DNA from: Deinococcus terrestris
Lineage (GTDB): Bacteria; Deinococcota; Deinococci; Deinococcales; Deinococcaceae
Length of the DNA: 64,000 bases
Direction: 5' to 3'
NCBI RefSeq assembly: GCF_009377345.1
Contig: NZ_WBSL01000004.1
Span: 124,001 to 188,000, forward strand
Shown here: piece after piece, positions 17,080 through 31,548 of the stretch
Layout: each line of letters starts with the position of its first letter
Numbering within the stretch: position 1 is the first letter of the stretch
The notes under the pieces: model-generated
Seen by the model: only the letters and a program-made list of their open reading frames with translations
Database searches by the model: none
What the model was told of the DNA's origin: nothing
Made by a program: the position numbers and the translations under genes

Positions 17080-17920
17080 CTCCGGGGGGCGGGGGAGAAG
17101 CCCGCACGAAGCGCTCGCGTCCGGTGAGGTCGGGCAGGACTTCGGCCTCCCAGCCCTGCGCCCGCAAGTCCCCAGCCAGGGTGGGAGCATTGCGGGGGTC
17201 GAGTTCGAGGAGCAGGAGGCCCCCCGGCGCCAGCGCCGCCCCCGCCTGCGCTGCGAGGGGCCGCGCCACGTCCAGCCCGTCCGGTCCCGCGTAGAGGGCG
17301 AGGTCGGGGTCGTACCTCACCTCCGGGTCAGCCTCGGCGCGGTCCCCATCGGGGAGGTAGGGCGGATTGCTGAGCACGAGGTCGAAGGGGCCGGGCAACC
17401 CCGCGAGCAGACTGCCCGACGCGAAGGCCACGTCCAGCCCGTTCAGCGCGGCATTCTCGCGGGCCAGGGCCAGCGCCTCCGGGCTGAGGTCGGTCGCGGT
17501 GACGCTGGCGTCGGGGCGGGCGGCCTTCAGCCCCAGGGCGAGGGCGCCCGTGCCGGTGCCGACGTCGAGCACGCGGGGAGCCGGAACGCCGCGCAGCGCC
17601 ACCAGCGCGAGGTGCAGCAGCCACTCGGTTTCGGGGCGGGGCACCAGCGCCCGCGTGTCTGTCCGCAGCCGCACGCCGCCCCACTCGACCTCGCCCAGCA
17701 GGTGCTGGAGGGGCACCCGCGCGGCCCGGCGCTCCACCAGTGCCCGCAGCCGCGCGGCGTCGGCCTCCGGCACCACCTCCTCCGCACGGGTCAGCAGCGC
17801 GGCCCCGGTCAACCCCAGCGCGTGCAGGACGAGGGCGCGGGCGTCCGCCTCCGGGGAGGGGACGCCCGCCGCCCGCAGCCGCTCGCGGGCCTCGGTCAGC
17901 AAGGTGCGGAGGGGCGGCAT
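17045..17920 (-). CDS. prmC: Peptide chain release factor N5-glutamine methyltransferase
   Basis: The 291-aa SAM-dependent methyltransferase modifies the GGQ glutamine of release factors. It has an N-terminal helical domain (about 1-80), PRPETEWLL, the SAM motif [13 protein letters not shown] and the catalytic NPPY in [12 protein letters not shown]. The C-terminal tail is Pro-rich. It is followed upstream by the khpB gene in the same direction, 17 nt away. Confidence 0.94.
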   Translation of the reverse strand: MPPLRTLLTEARERLRAAGVPSPEADARALVLHALGLTGAALLTRAEEVVPEADAARLRALVERRAARVPLQHLLGEVEWGGVRLRTDTRALVPRPETEWLLHLALVALRGVPAPRVLDVGTGTGALALGLKAARPDASVTATDLSPEALALARENAALNGLDVAFASGSLLAGLPGPFDLVLSNPPYLPDGDRAEADPEVRYDPDLALYAGPDGLDVARPLAAQAGAALAPGGLLLLELDPRNAPTLAGDLRAQGWEAEVLPDLTGRERFVRASPPPPGVSPAQESGAAG

Positions 17921-17937
17921 GGGCTAGGGAAGCCGCC

Positions 17938-18528
<591 letters not shown>

Positions 18529-18595
18529 GAGAAACAGTCTACAGAGCAGGGGGGGCGGCAGGCTGCTGGCCCCCACCCCCCCCAGCCCCGTGCGC

Positions 18596-19179
<584 letters not shown>

Positions 19180-19183
<4 letters not shown>

Positions 19184-19620
19184 GGGGAGCATTGTACCGG
19201 GGTAGAGCAGAGGATCGCCGGACGCGGCACCCCCCGCAAAGCCACGCTCCGCGCCACCTTGAACTTATACCGGATGCCGACCGCCTCCAGCCGTTCCCCC
19301 AGCCGTCTCAGGTTCTCGGGGGTTACGTCCGGGTGCGGCTCAAAACCGATGGAAAGTCCTTCCGTACCAAAGCCAATCTCATTCAGCCTTGGCCCCAGGA
19401 GGGGGTCGGTCTTCACCAGGTAAAAGGCGAGGACGAGGTTGGCTGGAGCGTCTTGCGCCACGAGCCGCCGGAGGTTGAGGGTGTCGGTTTCGGACAGGAG
19501 GCGGGCGGGGGCAGTGGGGACCTCTGGCGGAAGAAGATCGTCCCAGGAGGCCGGGGCCGTCTGAGCTGCCGCCGTGGTCAGGAGAGTGCTGAGGGCCAAC
19601 CCCACCGCGAGGCCCCTCAC
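19180..19620 (-). CDS. Secreted hypothetical protein
   Basis: A 146-aa protein with a clear signal peptide ([20 protein letters not shown]) and a mature part of about 120 residues without a recognised domain. The GTG start at 19620 overlaps the stop of the aminopeptidase gene (GTGA), the same coupling used elsewhere here. Its stop codon overlaps the start region of the cyclophilin gene. Confidence 0.65.
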
Positions 19621-20852
19621 TCCACCACCCACTCCCCCCCGCGCATCAGCGGCTCGCGCCCCCCGTCCGCTGTCACGCCGTCCACGTCGGTCCCGGCGGT
19701 ACCGATCATCCAGTCCACGTGAATCAGAGAATCGTTGCCGCCCGCCGCGAGCAGGGCCTCGGGGTTCTCGCCGTGCTGCACGTTGGTGGGGTAGCAGCGC
19801 CCGAGGGCGATGTGCGAGGCCGCGTTCTCGTCGAAGAGGGTGTTCAGGAAGAGGGTGCCCGTCTGCGACACGGGGGCGCTCGCCGGGACCAGGGCGATTT
19901 CCCCCAGCCGGGCCGCGCCCTCGTCCGTCTCGATCAGGCCACGCAGGGTTTCCTCGCCCTTCTCGGCACTGACCTCGACCGCTTTCCCCCCCGCGAAGCG
20001 CACCCGGATGCCCTCGATGAGTTGCCCCCGCGCCGAGAGCGGCTTGGAGGCCACCGCCACGCCGTCCACCCGCTCGCGGTGCGGGGCGGTGAACACCTCG
20101 TCGGTGGGGAGGTTGGGCACGCCACGAATGCCATTTTTCGCCGTCTCCGCGCCGCCCTGCCAGATGTGGACCTCGGCCAGCCCCACGGTGAGGTCGGTGC
20201 CCAGTTCGGAGCGCAAGTGAATCGCCGCGTACTGCTTCGCGTTGAGGTAGGCGGTCAGGCGCTCCAGCCGCCCCAGGTGCGCGTCCCAGGCGGCCACCGG
20301 GTCGGGCTGGTCGGCCCGCGTGACGGCAAAGATGTCGTCCCAGAGGCGGGCGACGGCCTCGGCCCCCGGCAGCTCGGGGTAGACGCGGGCGGCCCAGGCG
20401 GGGGTGCTCATCGCGGCGACGGTCCAGTTAACCTGAAAGCCGCTGGTGGCCTCCGAGACGGCCTTCATCGCCTGCGCGAGGAGCTTGGAGCGCCGGGCGA
20501 TGCGGCCGGGGTCCGCGCCCGCGAGCAGCGAGGGGTCCTCGCCCACGATGCCAATGGAGGCGTAGCCGTCCGCAACCATCGCCTCGCGCTGCGCCGCGTG
20601 CCAGTCGGGCAGGAAATCCACGGCCTCGTCGCTGCCGTCCTCGAACAGTGCCAGGCCGAGGTGCGCGTCGTTGTAATTCACGCGTACGTCGGCCGCCCCG
20701 GCCCGGTACGCCGCCCGCGTCACCAGCCGCACCAGGGGCGCGGCCTCGATGGGCGCCTGCACCAGCAACTTGCCGCCCTGGGGCAGATTCACGCCCGTCC
20801 GCACCAGGAGGTCGGCGTAGCGGGCGAGCTTGTCGTCGAAGGAGAGGGTCAT
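19617..20852 (-). CDS. Aminopeptidase, M29 family
   Basis: The 411-aa metalloaminopeptidase matches the thermophilic aminopeptidase T (M29) family in length. Visible metal-site segments include [17 protein letters not shown] (Glu), [10 protein letters not shown] and [10 protein letters not shown] (His and Asp). The ATG at 20852 begins [16 protein letters not shown], a typical N-terminus. It lies 5 nt downstream of the ArsR/DUF2087 regulator gene in the same direction. Confidence 0.92.
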   Translation of the reverse strand: MTLSFDDKLARYADLLVRTGVNLPQGGKLLVQAPIEAAPLVRLVTRAAYRAGAADVRVNYNDAHLGLALFEDGSDEAVDFLPDWHAAQREAMVADGYASIGIVGEDPSLLAGADPGRIARRSKLLAQAMKAVSEATSGFQVNWTVAAMSTPAWAARVYPELPGAEAVARLWDDIFAVTRADQPDPVAAWDAHLGRLERLTAYLNAKQYAAIHLRSELGTDLTVGLAEVHIWQGGAETAKNGIRGVPNLPTDEVFTAPHRERVDGVAVASKPLSARGQLIEGIRVRFAGGKAVEVSAEKGEETLRGLIETDEGAARLGEIALVPASAPVSQTGTLFLNTLFDENAASHIALGRCYPTNVQHGENPEALLAAGGNDSLIHVDWMIGTAGTDVDGVTADGGREPLMRGGEWVVE

Positions 20853-20857
20853 GGGGG

Positions 20858-21472
20858 TCACTCTACGGTCCCCGGCAGCCGCAGGGTGAGGTCGTCGGCC
20901 ATCTGAGGGGTGCGCGGCGCGGCCTCCCCGGTCACCCGCCAGTACACGCCCCTGTCCCGCGCGAGCAGTCCCAGCCCGACGAGTTCGCGGCGCAGGGTAA
21001 AGAAGTCGGGGTGGTACTCGGCGAGCGCGTCGCTGACCTCGCGCTCGGTGTAAGTGCGCCCCGGCTCGAAGAGGGCGGCGAGTTCGCGCAGAATCACGTC
21101 GCGTTTCTTGCGCTGTGCGGGGATGCGGGTCAGCTTGCCGCCTTTGAGAAAGGCCCGCAGCACCCGCGCCCGGTAGGGGTCCTCCGGGGTGGGCGGGGCC
21201 GCCTCGCCGCGCACCAGGGCGCTCAAGGTGAGGTCGAGGGCCGGGCGGTTCGTTCCGAAGAGGCGGTGGTGGCCGTCCTGCCTCACCGTCATCAGCCCCG
21301 CCTCGGTCAGTTGCGAGAGGTGGTGGCTCACCGTGGCGGGCGCGAGGTTCATCAGCCGGGCCAGCATTTCGCCGGACAGGGCGTCGTCCCAGGCCAGCCT
21401 CAGCAGCGTCACTCGGGCCGGGTGAGATAGGGCGCGGAAGAGGGCGGCCTGATCGTTCGCGGACGCCCTCAC
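20858..21472 (-). CDS. ArsR-type regulator with DUF2087 domain
   Basis: The 204-aa protein joins an ArsR winged helix ([17 protein letters not shown], then [18 protein letters not shown] as recognition helix, residues about 5-75) to a C-terminal DUF2087 domain ([48 protein letters not shown]). It starts at GTG 21472, overlapping the stop of the small upstream ORF by 4 nt. A palindrome at 21720-21739 upstream of that ORF is a likely self-operator. Confidence 0.88.
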   Translation of the reverse strand: MRASANDQAALFRALSHPARVTLLRLAWDDALSGEMLARLMNLAPATVSHHLSQLTEAGLMTVRQDGHHRLFGTNRPALDLTLSALVRGEAAPPTPEDPYRARVLRAFLKGGKLTRIPAQRKKRDVILRELAALFEPGRTYTEREVSDALAEYHPDFFTLRRELVGLGLLARDRGVYWRVTGEAAPRTPQMADDLTLRLPGTVE

Positions 21473-21690
21473 GGGGCCACCTCGCGGGGCCAGGGCCGCT
21501 CGCCGTGGGCGTGGACGTGGCACGCGGCGTAGATTTCCAGCGCCGCTCGCAGAGTCTCCAGCCGGGCCTGTGCTTTCGCCTTCCCTGCCCGGTCCCCCAC
21601 CGCCCGTGCCAGCCGGACATCCCGCTCCGCGTTCGTGAACAGGTCGTCCAGAAGGCGGCGGTACTGCGCGTTCATGTTGTCCTGATTCAT
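21469..21690 (-). CDS. Small hypothetical protein coupled to the ArsR regulator
   Basis: A 73-aa hydrophilic, Ala/Arg-rich helical protein ([20 protein letters not shown] at the N-terminus) starting at ATG 21690 with a good AAAGGAG 5 nt upstream. It contains a His/Cys cluster near the C-terminus ([12 protein letters not shown]) that could bind metal. Its TGA overlaps the regulator's GTG. No family is recognised. Confidence 0.7.
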   Translation of the reverse strand: MNQDNMNAQYRRLLDDLFTNAERDVRLARAVGDRAGKAKAQARLETLRAALEIYAACHVHAHGERPWPREVAP

Positions 21691-21719
21691 TTCGACTCCT
21701 TTCGAATTCAGTCTGAGAC

Positions 21720-21739
21720 ATTTCGAGACTTGTCGAAAT
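21720..21739. promoter_or_regulatory. Palindromic operator candidate
   Basis: A perfect 7-bp inverted repeat ATTTCGA and TCGAAAT with a 6-nt spacer lies 30 bp upstream of the small ORF and 43 bp upstream of the divergent membrane-protein gene. The half-site TTTCGA recurs at 21690-21695, next to the RBS. Size and position suit an ArsR-type dimer site. Confidence 0.5.
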
Positions 21740-21781
21740 AAGGCGGATGGCCTAACGGTCCTCCTTTCGGTACGCTGGTTC

Positions 21782-22069
21782 ATGCGCCGCCTGCCCATCC
21801 TCGTCGCCTCGCTGTGGGCGCTTCTGACTTTCGGACCGCTGCTGGGGGTGATGATCGCCTCGGCGGTGGCGGGTGCTTTCGGCTGCCGACTGGACGAGGC
21901 CGGAAGTTACCCCTGCGTGGTCGCCGGGGTGGACGTGGGCGGGCTGCTGTCTACGCTGTTCGTGATGGGGTGGCTGATGCTCCTCACGATTCCGCTGGGG
22001 GCGGTGCTGGGTGCGGCCGGACTGGTGGCGTGGCTCGTGGCCCGCCGCCGACCGGGTCAGCGCCCCTGA
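21782..22069 (+). CDS. Small integral membrane protein
   Basis: A 95-aa protein with two long hydrophobic segments (about residues 4-32 and 50-85) flanking a Cys-containing loop (CRLDEAGSYPC) that could form a disulfide outside. It starts at ATG 21782, 5 nt after TACGCT, so it looks leaderless. It is divergent from the ArsR operon and shares its short promoter region. No family is recognised. Confidence 0.65.
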   Translation: MRRLPILVASLWALLTFGPLLGVMIASAVAGAFGCRLDEAGSYPCVVAGVDVGGLLSTLFVMGWLMLLTIPLGAVLGAAGLVAWLVARRRPGQRP

Positions 22070-22078
22070 CCTCCTGCC

Positions 22079-22543
22079 TCACCACCCCTCAATCTGCCGC
22101 CCCGCCTCAAACGCCGCCACTCCTGCCGCCACCGCCAGATTCAGGCTGCGGCCCCCGCCAGGCTGGGGCAGCTTGAGCGTGGGCAGGCCCTCCCGAAGCC
22201 AAGTGGGCAGCCCGCGCGACTCCGGGCCGAACAGCAGGTGGTCGCCCCGGCGAAAGCCCGCCCGCGTGTGCAGCGTGGTGGCGTGGGTGGAAAAGGCCCA
22301 CACCCGCGCTTCCGGCGGCAGGCTGGCCTGATACGCGGTCCAGTTCGCGTGCTCGTGCAGCGTCACGCCCTCCAGGTAGTCCATCACCGCGCGGCGGAAT
22401 TCGCGGTCGTGCAGGTGGAAGCCGAAGGGCCGGATCAGGTGCAGCTCGGCGCCCAGCACGGCGCAGGTGCGCGCCACGTTGCCGACGTTCCCGGCCTTTT
22501 CCGGCTCATACAGGACGACGTGGAGGAGGGGATCACTCGCCAT
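22079..22543 (-). CDS. trmL: tRNA (cytidine/uridine-2'-O-)-methyltransferase, TrmL type
   Basis: The 154-aa SPOUT methyltransferase shows [29 protein letters not shown] and the knot motif [10 protein letters not shown]. Short single-domain proteins like this methylate the wobble base 34 of tRNA-Leu. It overlaps the end of ispF by 11 nt in the same direction. The exact tRNA target is inferred from the family. Confidence 0.9.
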   Translation of the reverse strand: MASDPLLHVVLYEPEKAGNVGNVARTCAVLGAELHLIRPFGFHLHDREFRRAVMDYLEGVTLHEHANWTAYQASLPPEARVWAFSTHATTLHTRAGFRRGDHLLFGPESRGLPTWLREGLPTLKLPQPGGGRSLNLAVAAGVAAFEAGRQIEGW

Positions 22544-23024
22544 CGCGCACCAGCAGCACGGTGACGCGCACCTGCACGTGATCGGGGGCCAGCCCCTCGG
22601 AGGTTTTGAAGCTCACGCCGACCTCCGTTTCGGGCAACTCCAGCAGCCCGGCCACCGTGCGGGCGATCTCGGCCCGCAGCGGCCCCAGCTTGGGGCGGTC
22701 GAGGGTGACGACCAAGGCCACGTTGGCGGGGCGGTACCCCCACTCCCGCACCAGCGCGAGGCTGTCCCGGAGGATCACCCGCGAGTCCAGTCCCTGATGT
22801 TCGGGGGCGGTGTCCGGGTAATAGTGCCCGATGTCCCCCAGCGCGAGGCCCGAGAGCAGGGCGTCCGCGACCGCGTGCAGCACCGCGTCGCCGTCCGAGT
22901 GGGCCACCGCGCCGCGCTCGGCGTGCGGGATGGGCACGCCGCCCAGCACCAGGGGGCGGCCTTCTGCCAGCCGGTGCGCGTCCTCGCCGTAGCCGATGCG
23001 GTAGGGAAGGGAGGGAACAGTCAT
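22533..23024 (-). CDS. ispF: 2-C-methyl-D-erythritol 2,4-cyclodiphosphate synthase
   Basis: The 163-aa enzyme of the MEP isoprenoid pathway converts CDP-ME 2-phosphate to MEcPP. Zn-ligand and family motifs are [33 protein letters not shown] and [10 protein letters not shown] 23024 follows TAAGCT by 6 nt (23031-23036), indicating a leaderless mRNA. It leads a two-gene unit with trmL. Confidence 0.95.
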   Translation of the reverse strand: MTVPSLPYRIGYGEDAHRLAEGRPLVLGGVPIPHAERGAVAHSDGDAVLHAVADALLSGLALGDIGHYYPDTAPEHQGLDSRVILRDSLALVREWGYRPANVALVVTLDRPKLGPLRAEIARTVAGLLELPETEVGVSFKTSEGLAPDHVQVRVTVLLVRDGE

Positions 23025-23043
23025 GCGGGTAGCTTAGGGGAGG

Positions 23044-23235
23044 ATGTTCCAGAACCACATGCTGCTCAATCTCACGGTGCCCGCCGCGCTGATCTTGCTC
23101 CTGAGCAGCGTGGTGCTCGGAGTTATGGCGGCCCGGACCCGCCGGAGGAGCCTGAGGGTCGCCAGCGCGGTCTGTGGAGTGCTGGCCGTATTGATTGGCG
23201 TCCTTTCCTTGCTGCTGGGCCTGACCATCCCGTAG
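23044..23235 (+). CDS. Small two-helix membrane protein
   Basis: A 63-aa protein made of two hydrophobic helices (about residues 7-29 and 38-61) with a basic turn, ARTRRRSLR, between them, which predicts both termini outside and the loop in the cytoplasm. A GGGGAGG precedes the ATG closely. It is divergent from ispF. Function unknown. Confidence 0.55.
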   Translation: MFQNHMLLNLTVPAALILLLSSVVLGVMAARTRRRSLRVASAVCGVLAVLIGVLSLLLGLTIP

Positions 23236-23248
23236 GGGCGGGTTCTGG

Positions 23249-24471
<1,223 letters not shown>

Positions 24472-24511
24472 GGGGGCAGGCTACCGCAGAGCGGCCTCCC
24501 GCTAGACTGCT

Positions 24512-25265
<754 letters not shown>

Positions 25266-25288
25266 GGGGCAGGCCGATGGCGGAAGGC

Positions 25289-25344
25289 AGAGGGCAGATG
25301 GCGCCGAAAAGCCTTGGCCTTCTGCCTCCGACCATCTGCTCTCT
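25289..25344. terminator. Hairpin repeat between argB and the GNAT gene
   Basis: An imperfect inverted repeat, AGAGGGCAGATGG and CCATCTGCTCTCT (12 of 13 pair), encloses a smaller GGCCTTCTGCC element between two convergent genes. The right arm overlaps the GNAT stop codon. It could be a two-way terminator or a REP-like repeat. Confidence 0.45.
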
Positions 25345-25911
25345 ACCTCGTCAGGCTGAACACCAGCGTGTCCCGCAACTCCGCAGGGTCATCCGCCGCT
25401 ACGGCGTCGTTCCGCAGCGTCGCGTCGAGCGTGTACCCCAGAGCACGGGGAATGCGGGCGCTGCGTTCGTTGCGGGCGTCCGTGCGGATTTCCAGGCGGC
25501 GAAAGCCCAGGCCGCTGTCCTCCTGCGAGCGCAGGGCGAGGTCGGTCAGGGCACGGGCCACCTCGGTCGCGTAGCCCTGCCCGGCGTGTGGAGTGGCGAT
25601 CCAGTACCCGATCTCGCCCCTGGGCACCCGCCAGTCCAGCGCGTGGTAGCCGCTGCTGCCGATAAACTTGCGCCCGTCCGCGCTCCAGACGTGCAGCCGC
25701 AGATTTTCACCCGCCGCGTAGTCCGCCGCCGCGCGGGTCAGGTTCTCCACCGTCCCGGCGAGGTCGAGGGGGGCCTGCGCCCAGATCATCCAGCGCCGCA
25801 ACTCGGGGAGGGAGGCTTGAATGGCGGCGTGAATCGCCGGGGCGTCGTCGGGGTGGGGCGGACGCAGGAGCAGGCGCGGGGTGCGGAGTTCGGTGGGGAG
25901 AATCGGAGGTT

Positions 25912-25915
<4 letters not shown>
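25343..25915 (-). CDS. GNAT N-acetyltransferase (RimJ/RimL type)
   Basis: The 190-aa protein shows LRTPRLLLRPPHPDDAPAIH at the N-terminus, GEIGYWIATPHAGQGYATEV (acetyl-CoA loop) and RLEIRTDARNERSARIPRALG, typical of ribosomal-protein/Ser-type GNATs. It starts at ATG 25915, overlapping the purK stop by 4 nt, so it is the third gene of purE-purK-GNAT. The substrate is unknown. Confidence 0.87.
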
Positions 25916-27020
<1,105 letters not shown>

Positions 27021-27024
<4 letters not shown>

Positions 27025-27572
27025 TCTGACCCCGCCTGCGGGTGGCCGTCGAAGAAGGGGTCGTCCAGCACCGCCTGCGTCTGCGCCGCGCGGAAGGCGT
27101 CCAGCCGTGCCCGCACCTCCGGGTCGGTGGTGGCGAGCAGGGCGGCGGCGAAGAGGGCCGCGTTCCTCGCCCCCGCCTCCCCGATGGCGAAGGTGGCGAC
27201 CGGAATCCCGGCGGGCATCTGCACGATGCTCAGCAGGCTGTCTTTGCCTGAAAGGGCGCGGCTCTGCACCGGCACCCCCAGCACGGGCACCCGCGTGAAG
27301 GACGCGAGCATTCCCGGCAGGTGCGCCGCGCCCCCCGCCCCCGCGATGATGCAACTCAAGTTCAGCCGCTCGGCCCGCGCCGCGTAGGAGGCCAGCAGCC
27401 CCGGCGTGCGGTGCGCCGAGAGGACCCGGACCTCGTAGAGCACGCCCAGCCGGGCGAGCAGCTCCAGCGCCCCCTCCATCGTCCCGAAGTCGCTGCGCGA
27501 CCCCATCACCACGCCTACGCGGGGCCGCTGCCCCGTCTCGCCTGTCGCCGGAAGGTCCGTCACGGGAGGCAT
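27021..27572 (-). CDS. purE: N5-carboxyaminoimidazole ribonucleotide mutase
   Basis: The 183-aa PurE moves the carboxyl group of N5-CAIR to give CAIR. Class I motifs are [22 protein letters not shown] and [14 protein letters not shown]. The ATG at 27572 is preferred; upstream extension runs into the divergent creatininase gene. It is coupled to purK and lies apart from the main purine block at 10-16 kb. Confidence 0.94.
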
Positions 27573-27594
27573 GGTATCCGGCCTATCCTGCCCC

Positions 27595-28299
27595 ATGCGC
27601 GTACAGGACCTGAACTGGGAGGGTGTGGAAGCCTTCCTCCGCCGCGACGACCGCGCCGTGCTGCCGCTGGGTTGCACCGAGCAGCACGCCCGCCTGAGCC
27701 TGGCCACCGATAGCCTGCTCGCCGAGCGGGTGAGCGTGGAGGCTGCCGAACACCTCGGCATCCCCGTCTTTCCCGCCTTGCCCTACGGCATCACGCCGAC
27801 CTTCACGGCGTACCCCGGCACGGTCAGCCTGCGGGTGGGCACCTACCTCGCCCTGCTGGACGACCTGCTCTCTGGGCTGCACGCGCAGGGGTTCCGGCGC
27901 CTGCTGATCGTGAACGGGCACGGCGGCAACAGCCCCGGCCAGGGCTGGCTGGGCGAGTGGCTGGCCCGGCACCCCGACGCGCGGGTGCAGTGGCACAACT
28001 GGTGGAACGCCCCGCGCACCTGGGCCGCCGTGCAGGCGACCGATCCCCTCGCCAGCCACGCGAGTTGGATGGAGAACTTTCCCTGGACCCGGCTGGAAGA
28101 GGCAAGCGGCTCCGCCGAACGCAAGCCGATGGTGGACCTCGCCCGGATGCGTCAGCTTCCCCCGGCGGGGGTGCGGGCGCTGCTGGGCGACGGCAACTTC
28201 GGCGGCCTGCCGGGGCGACCCGACGCCGAGATGGAGGCGATCTGGCAGGAAGCGGTGGCAGAGACGCGGGAGTTGCTGGAGGGTGGCTGGGCCTCCTGA
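27595..28299 (+). CDS. Creatininase family protein
   Basis: The 234-aa amidohydrolase-like protein carries the metal-binding motifs [18 protein letters not shown] (Glu, His, Asp) and [10 protein letters not shown]. The family includes creatininase and mycofactocin-related or riboflavin/F420 pathway amidases, so the substrate stays open. ATG 27595 follows TATCCT by 5 nt. It is divergent from purE and 19 nt upstream of folC. Confidence 0.87.
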   Translation: MRVQDLNWEGVEAFLRRDDRAVLPLGCTEQHARLSLATDSLLAERVSVEAAEHLGIPVFPALPYGITPTFTAYPGTVSLRVGTYLALLDDLLSGLHAQGFRRLLIVNGHGGNSPGQGWLGEWLARHPDARVQWHNWWNAPRTWAAVQATDPLASHASWMENFPWTRLEEASGSAERKPMVDLARMRQLPPAGVRALLGDGNFGGLPGRPDAEMEAIWQEAVAETRELLEGGWAS

Positions 28300-28318
28300 C
28301 GGGCGCTACCCTCCCTCC

Positions 28319-29497
<1,179 letters not shown>

Positions 29498-29506
29498 ACT
29501 TCTTTC

Positions 29507-29618
<112 letters not shown>

Positions 29619-29658
29619 GCTTTTGCAGTCGGGCTCATATTGACGCGGCTAGAGCTGA

Positions 29659-29682
29659 GTGACGCAACCGTGACACAACCAG
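29659..29682 (+). repeat. Left arm-type repeats of the integrase
   Basis: Two tandem copies, GTGACGCAACC (29659-29669) and GTGACACAACCAG (29670-29682), lie between attL and the integrase stop. The same pair in the same orientation is at 45622-45646 near attR. Such paired terminal repeats fit arm sites bound by the integrase N-terminal domain. Confidence 0.75.
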
Positions 29683-30903
29683 CTAATTTACGGCTCCAGC
29701 CGTGGGGAAGAAGTCGTTGATGTCAAAGGCTGCCTCTTCGCGCTGTTCGTCGTAAAGGTGCGTGTAGGTGCGGAGGGTAAACCCCACATCCGCATGGCCC
29801 AGGCGTTCGCTAACCGTCTTGGGCGGAATGCCGCGCCGAATCATCAACGAGGCTGCGGTATGCCGCAGGTCATGGAAGCGGATGCGCGGTACCTCCGCCT
29901 CTGCCAGAATCTGGGTGAACCACCTGTAGAAGTTCCGGGGGTCCGTTGCAGTGCCGATCTCCGAGGCGAAGACATACCCGTCGTTCCCGTGACCCTGCCA
30001 CGCTTCGGCGGCGGCCTTGCGCTCGGCTTCCTGACGTTGACGGTGTTCCTGCAATTTGCTCAAGGTGCCCGCAGACAAGATGATGGTCCGCCGTGACCCA
30101 GCCGTCTTCGGCGTTTGCAGGACGAGCTCGACAGAGGACACTGCCAGTTTGCCCGCATGCATCTTCCCGGGCTTCGCCTCCAAACGAACCTCGACAAGGT
30201 TGTGCCGGACTTTCAGGCGGGAACGCTCCCAATCAACGTCACTCCACTGCAGCCCCAGCAACTCGCCACGCCGCATGCCCGTCATCAGTGCCAGATAGAA
30301 CGCCGCGTGTAGGCGGTGGGTCTGCGACTGGTCGAGAAACGCCGCTACCTGTTCGGGGGTCCAGACATGCAGTTCCGGGCGCGTGGTCTTGGGTGCTTTG
30401 ATCGCCTCGGCCACGTTGCGCGGCAGCATCTGCCAGCGCACGGCCTGCCGGAGGGCCATCTTGAGCACACGCAGGGTATAGCTCATCACTTGTGGGGACT
30501 TGCCGTCTCGCCGCAGGGCGGTTAGAGCTGCCTCCACGTCCAGAGGCGTCAGCTTTTCCAGCTTCTTGCGCCCAAGTTGCGGCGTGATGTAGAGCCTCGC
30601 CGTATCACGGTAGGAGCGCAGAGTATTGGGTTTGACGCCGTCCCGCTCCTTTGAATCAATCCAGCGGTGAAGGAACGCCGCGACAGTCAGATTCTCGGCA
30701 TCAGCCAGTGTCCCGGTGTGCTGTGCGGCGAGAAGGGCTGCCATCTTTTCCCGAACCTCGTCCTGGGCCTTCCCACTGACCGTCTTGCGGATCGGCTTGC
30801 CTTGCAGGTCATAGCCCAGACTGATCGCGCCGCGCCAGCCGACCACCTTGCCGTTCTTGATCCGCTTGCTGATGGTGCCCTCGCCATTGGCCCTTTTTGC
30901 CAT
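29683..30903 (-). CDS. int: Tyrosine site-specific integrase
   Basis: The 406-aa recombinase has an AP2-like arm-binding N-terminus (GEGTISKRIKNGKVVGWRG, residues about 7-55), a SAM-like core-binding domain (about 70-160) and a catalytic domain with the Arg in MTGMRRGELLGLQWSDVD, HDLRHTAASLMIRRG and the Tyr in GHADVGFTLRTYTHL. It would integrate the element into tRNA-Lys. Its stop codon lies next to the left arm repeats and attL, the usual place for an integrase. Confidence 0.95.
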   Translation of the reverse strand: MAKRANGEGTISKRIKNGKVVGWRGAISLGYDLQGKPIRKTVSGKAQDEVREKMAALLAAQHTGTLADAENLTVAAFLHRWIDSKERDGVKPNTLRSYRDTARLYITPQLGRKKLEKLTPLDVEAALTALRRDGKSPQVMSYTLRVLKMALRQAVRWQMLPRNVAEAIKAPKTTRPELHVWTPEQVAAFLDQSQTHRLHAAFYLALMTGMRRGELLGLQWSDVDWERSRLKVRHNLVEVRLEAKPGKMHAGKLAVSSVELVLQTPKTAGSRRTIILSAGTLSKLQEHRQRQEAERKAAAEAWQGHGNDGYVFASEIGTATDPRNFYRWFTQILAEAEVPRIRFHDLRHTAASLMIRRGIPPKTVSERLGHADVGFTLRTYTHLYDEQREEAAFDINDFFPTAGAVN

Positions 30904-30906
30904 GTT

Positions 30907-31110
30907 TCAACCGTCCTTTCGCGTCACGGTGAGTTGGAGGTCCAGGGCGGCCAGAAGCTTCTGCCACCCCTCAGGGACACTGCCACTCTGGCCGGTGAGC
31001 ATCCGTGTGATCTGCGGGCGCGGCATCCCCAACTGTTCGGCAATCTGGGCATGTGTCAGGCCGCGCTCGCGCAGCTCAGCTCTGATGGCTTCACGGATGT
31101 CTACATTCAT
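30907..31110 (-). CDS. XRE-type helix-turn-helix regulator
   Basis: A 67-aa protein (start NVDIREAIRAEL) is little more than a Cro/CI-like HTH: RGLTHAQIAEQLGMPRPQIT with a following helix. ATG 31110 has TACCTT 7 nt upstream (31118-31123); a TTG three codons earlier is possible. It ends 3 nt before the integrase start codon, so it likely controls integrase expression from the same transcript. Confidence 0.85.
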   Translation of the reverse strand: MNVDIREAIRAELRERGLTHAQIAEQLGMPRPQITRMLTGQSGSVPEGWQKLLAALDLQLTVTRKDG

Positions 31111-31149
31111 CTCAGTCAAGGTAACACCTGCGATTACAACGTAGCACTT

Positions 31150-31548
31150 TTAATTACACACCTGACTTTGACTGTTCCAAGCGCCTCTCGCTGCCCACAG
31201 GTGGGCGAGTTGCCGTTCTGGGTCGAAGCCACAGGCATACAGGGCCGCGCAGGTCAGCACGTACCCTCCCAGGTCCGGCACCATCCCCGAAGGCAGAACA
31301 CCGGGGCGGTTCAGGCTGTGCCCTGACGCCGCCCGCACCAGCCGTACGAGCGGTTCAGGTAGGCGGGCAACTTGCCCGCCCGTGCTGGCCTGGAGTTCCC
31401 GCAGAAGGGCATTCTTCTGCAGCTTGATCTGCTCAGCCAGTTCTGGAGTTACGGCCCCGGAACGCCCGCGAGCGACCAGGCGCCCACCGTCCACAGCCAG
31501 GCGCACGCCGCGCCCTTCCAGCTCCCGCAGCAGGTCACCCGCTACCAC
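31150..31548 (-). CDS. Hypothetical protein with TubC-docking-like N-terminus
   Basis: The 132-aa protein starts with a helical-beta domain, LLRELEGRGVRLAVDGGRL and VTPELAEQIKLQKNALLREL (residues about 5-50), which resembles the TubC N-terminal docking domain often annotated in proteins of mobile elements. The C-terminal half (ALYACGFDPERQLAHLW) is unrecognised. The GTG start at 31548 overlaps the stop of the upstream ATPase gene, so they are cotranslated. Confidence 0.65.
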   Translation of the reverse strand: MVAGDLLRELEGRGVRLAVDGGRLVARGRSGAVTPELAEQIKLQKNALLRELQASTGGQVARLPEPLVRLVRAASGHSLNRPGVLPSGMVPDLGGYVLTCAALYACGFDPERQLAHLWAARGAWNSQSQVCN

